In this document: one piece after another, positions 63,844 to 64,000 of the stretch | How the letters are laid out: each line of letters opens with the position of its first letter | Position numbering within the stretch: position 1 is the first letter of the stretch | Assembly: GCA_937872925.1 (NCBI GenBank) | Contig: CALMUT010000228.1 | Coordinates: 29,983-93,982, forward strand | Origin: an uncultured Myxococcales bacterium | GTDB taxonomy: Bacteria; Myxococcota_A; Polyangia; Polyangiales; Polyangiaceae | Direction: 5' to 3' | Length of the DNA: 64,000 nucleotides | Made by a program: the position numbers and the translations under genes | Notes under the pieces: generated by a model | Seen by the model: the letters and a program-made list of their open reading frames with translations, nothing else | Database searches by the model: none | What the model was told of the DNA's origin: nothing

Positions 63844-64000
63844 ATGTTGCGTCTCCATAGCGTCGCCCTTTGTGTGCTGGCGACGGCGTGCTCTCAGACT
63901 TCCCAACAGCCCGGCAAGGTCCAGTCGAGCAGCGTCGTCATCCCCGCGGCGCGCCCCCCGAAGACGCCCCCCGACGACACGCCCGCCCCAAGCAGCAACG
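63844..64000 (+). CDS. Lipoprotein, truncated by the right edge of the window
   Basis: The open frame starts at ATG 63844, two bases after the previous stop, and runs off the window after 52 codons. The signal (LHSVALCVLATAC) ends in a lipobox and is followed by a Pro/Thr/Ser-rich linker. The rest is outside the window, so no function can be assigned. Confidence 0.65.
   Translation, partial: MLRLHSVALCVLATACSQTSQQPGKVQSSSVVIPAARPPKTPPDDTPAPSSN

Overview
The window looks like a chromosomal segment of a high-GC myxobacterium, most likely of the Sorangium/Polyangium type (Myxococcota, Polyangia). The pointers are three Hanks-type Ser/Thr kinases in 64 kb, many lipoproteins, a cysteine-rich protein with a MYXO-CTERM-type C-terminal sorting tail, relatives of Myxococcus gliding proteins (GltJ/AgmX, AglZ/FrzS), and frequent GTG starts with 4-base GTGA/ATGA overlaps. 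I found no insertion sequence, integrase, CRISPR array, rRNA or tRNA, so this reads as ordinary core and lineage-specific chromosome.

Layout. 1-9.3 kb: a partial beta-propeller protein, a translationally coupled Ser/Thr kinase and PBP1A pair, PgeF, a GltJ/AgmX-like envelope protein and a GNAT acetyltransferase. 9.4-18.4 kb: a GDSL hydrolase, a thiolase, then a reverse-strand cluster of two large heme-c/beta-propeller lipoproteins flanking a HEAT-repeat protein. 18.6-26.5 kb: HisIE, a pseudo-receiver/coiled-coil protein, a BtuF-like protein, an APC permease, an OPA-type transporter and a leucyl/arginyl-tRNA-protein transferase. 26.5-29.1 kb: a tightly overlapped nucleoside-salvage operon (PNP, cytidine deaminase, deoxyadenosine-type deaminase). 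29.3-36.5 kb: a small basic protein, a sigma factor with a FecR-type partner, small envelope proteins, a SUMF1 protein, IF-1, a HAD and glycosidase pair, and a PilZ protein. 36.6-46.3 kb: a lytic transglycosylase, an outer-membrane barrel, PriA, a kinase, a DUF3634-like protein, a calcium-repeat lipoprotein and aspartokinase. 46.6-50.8 kb: a kinase, then FliO and FliP/SctR export genes split by a convergent membrane gene, then an RRM protein. 50.8-53.7 kb: an Omp85-like barrel with a lipoprotein partner. 54.1-59.1 kb: a four-gene Gld-like ABC operon with its own promoter. 59.1-64 kb: the MYXO-CTERM protein, PheT, a barrel protein and a truncated lipoprotein.

The common theme is the cell envelope: peptidoglycan synthesis and turnover (PBP1A, Slt, PgeF), envelope-spanning machines (GltJ-like, FliO/FliP, Gld-like ABC), outer-membrane barrels and surface lipoproteins, with kinases, a sigma factor and its FecR-type regulator as likely controllers. 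The most unusual points are a poly-Asp tail frame after the ABC ATPase that sits one base out of frame, the heme/propeller/HEAT cluster, the split FliO-FliP pair, a four-half-site palindrome before the sigma factor gene, and a receiver domain lacking its phospho-acceptor aspartate. Functions come from motif recognition by eye; no database search was run.
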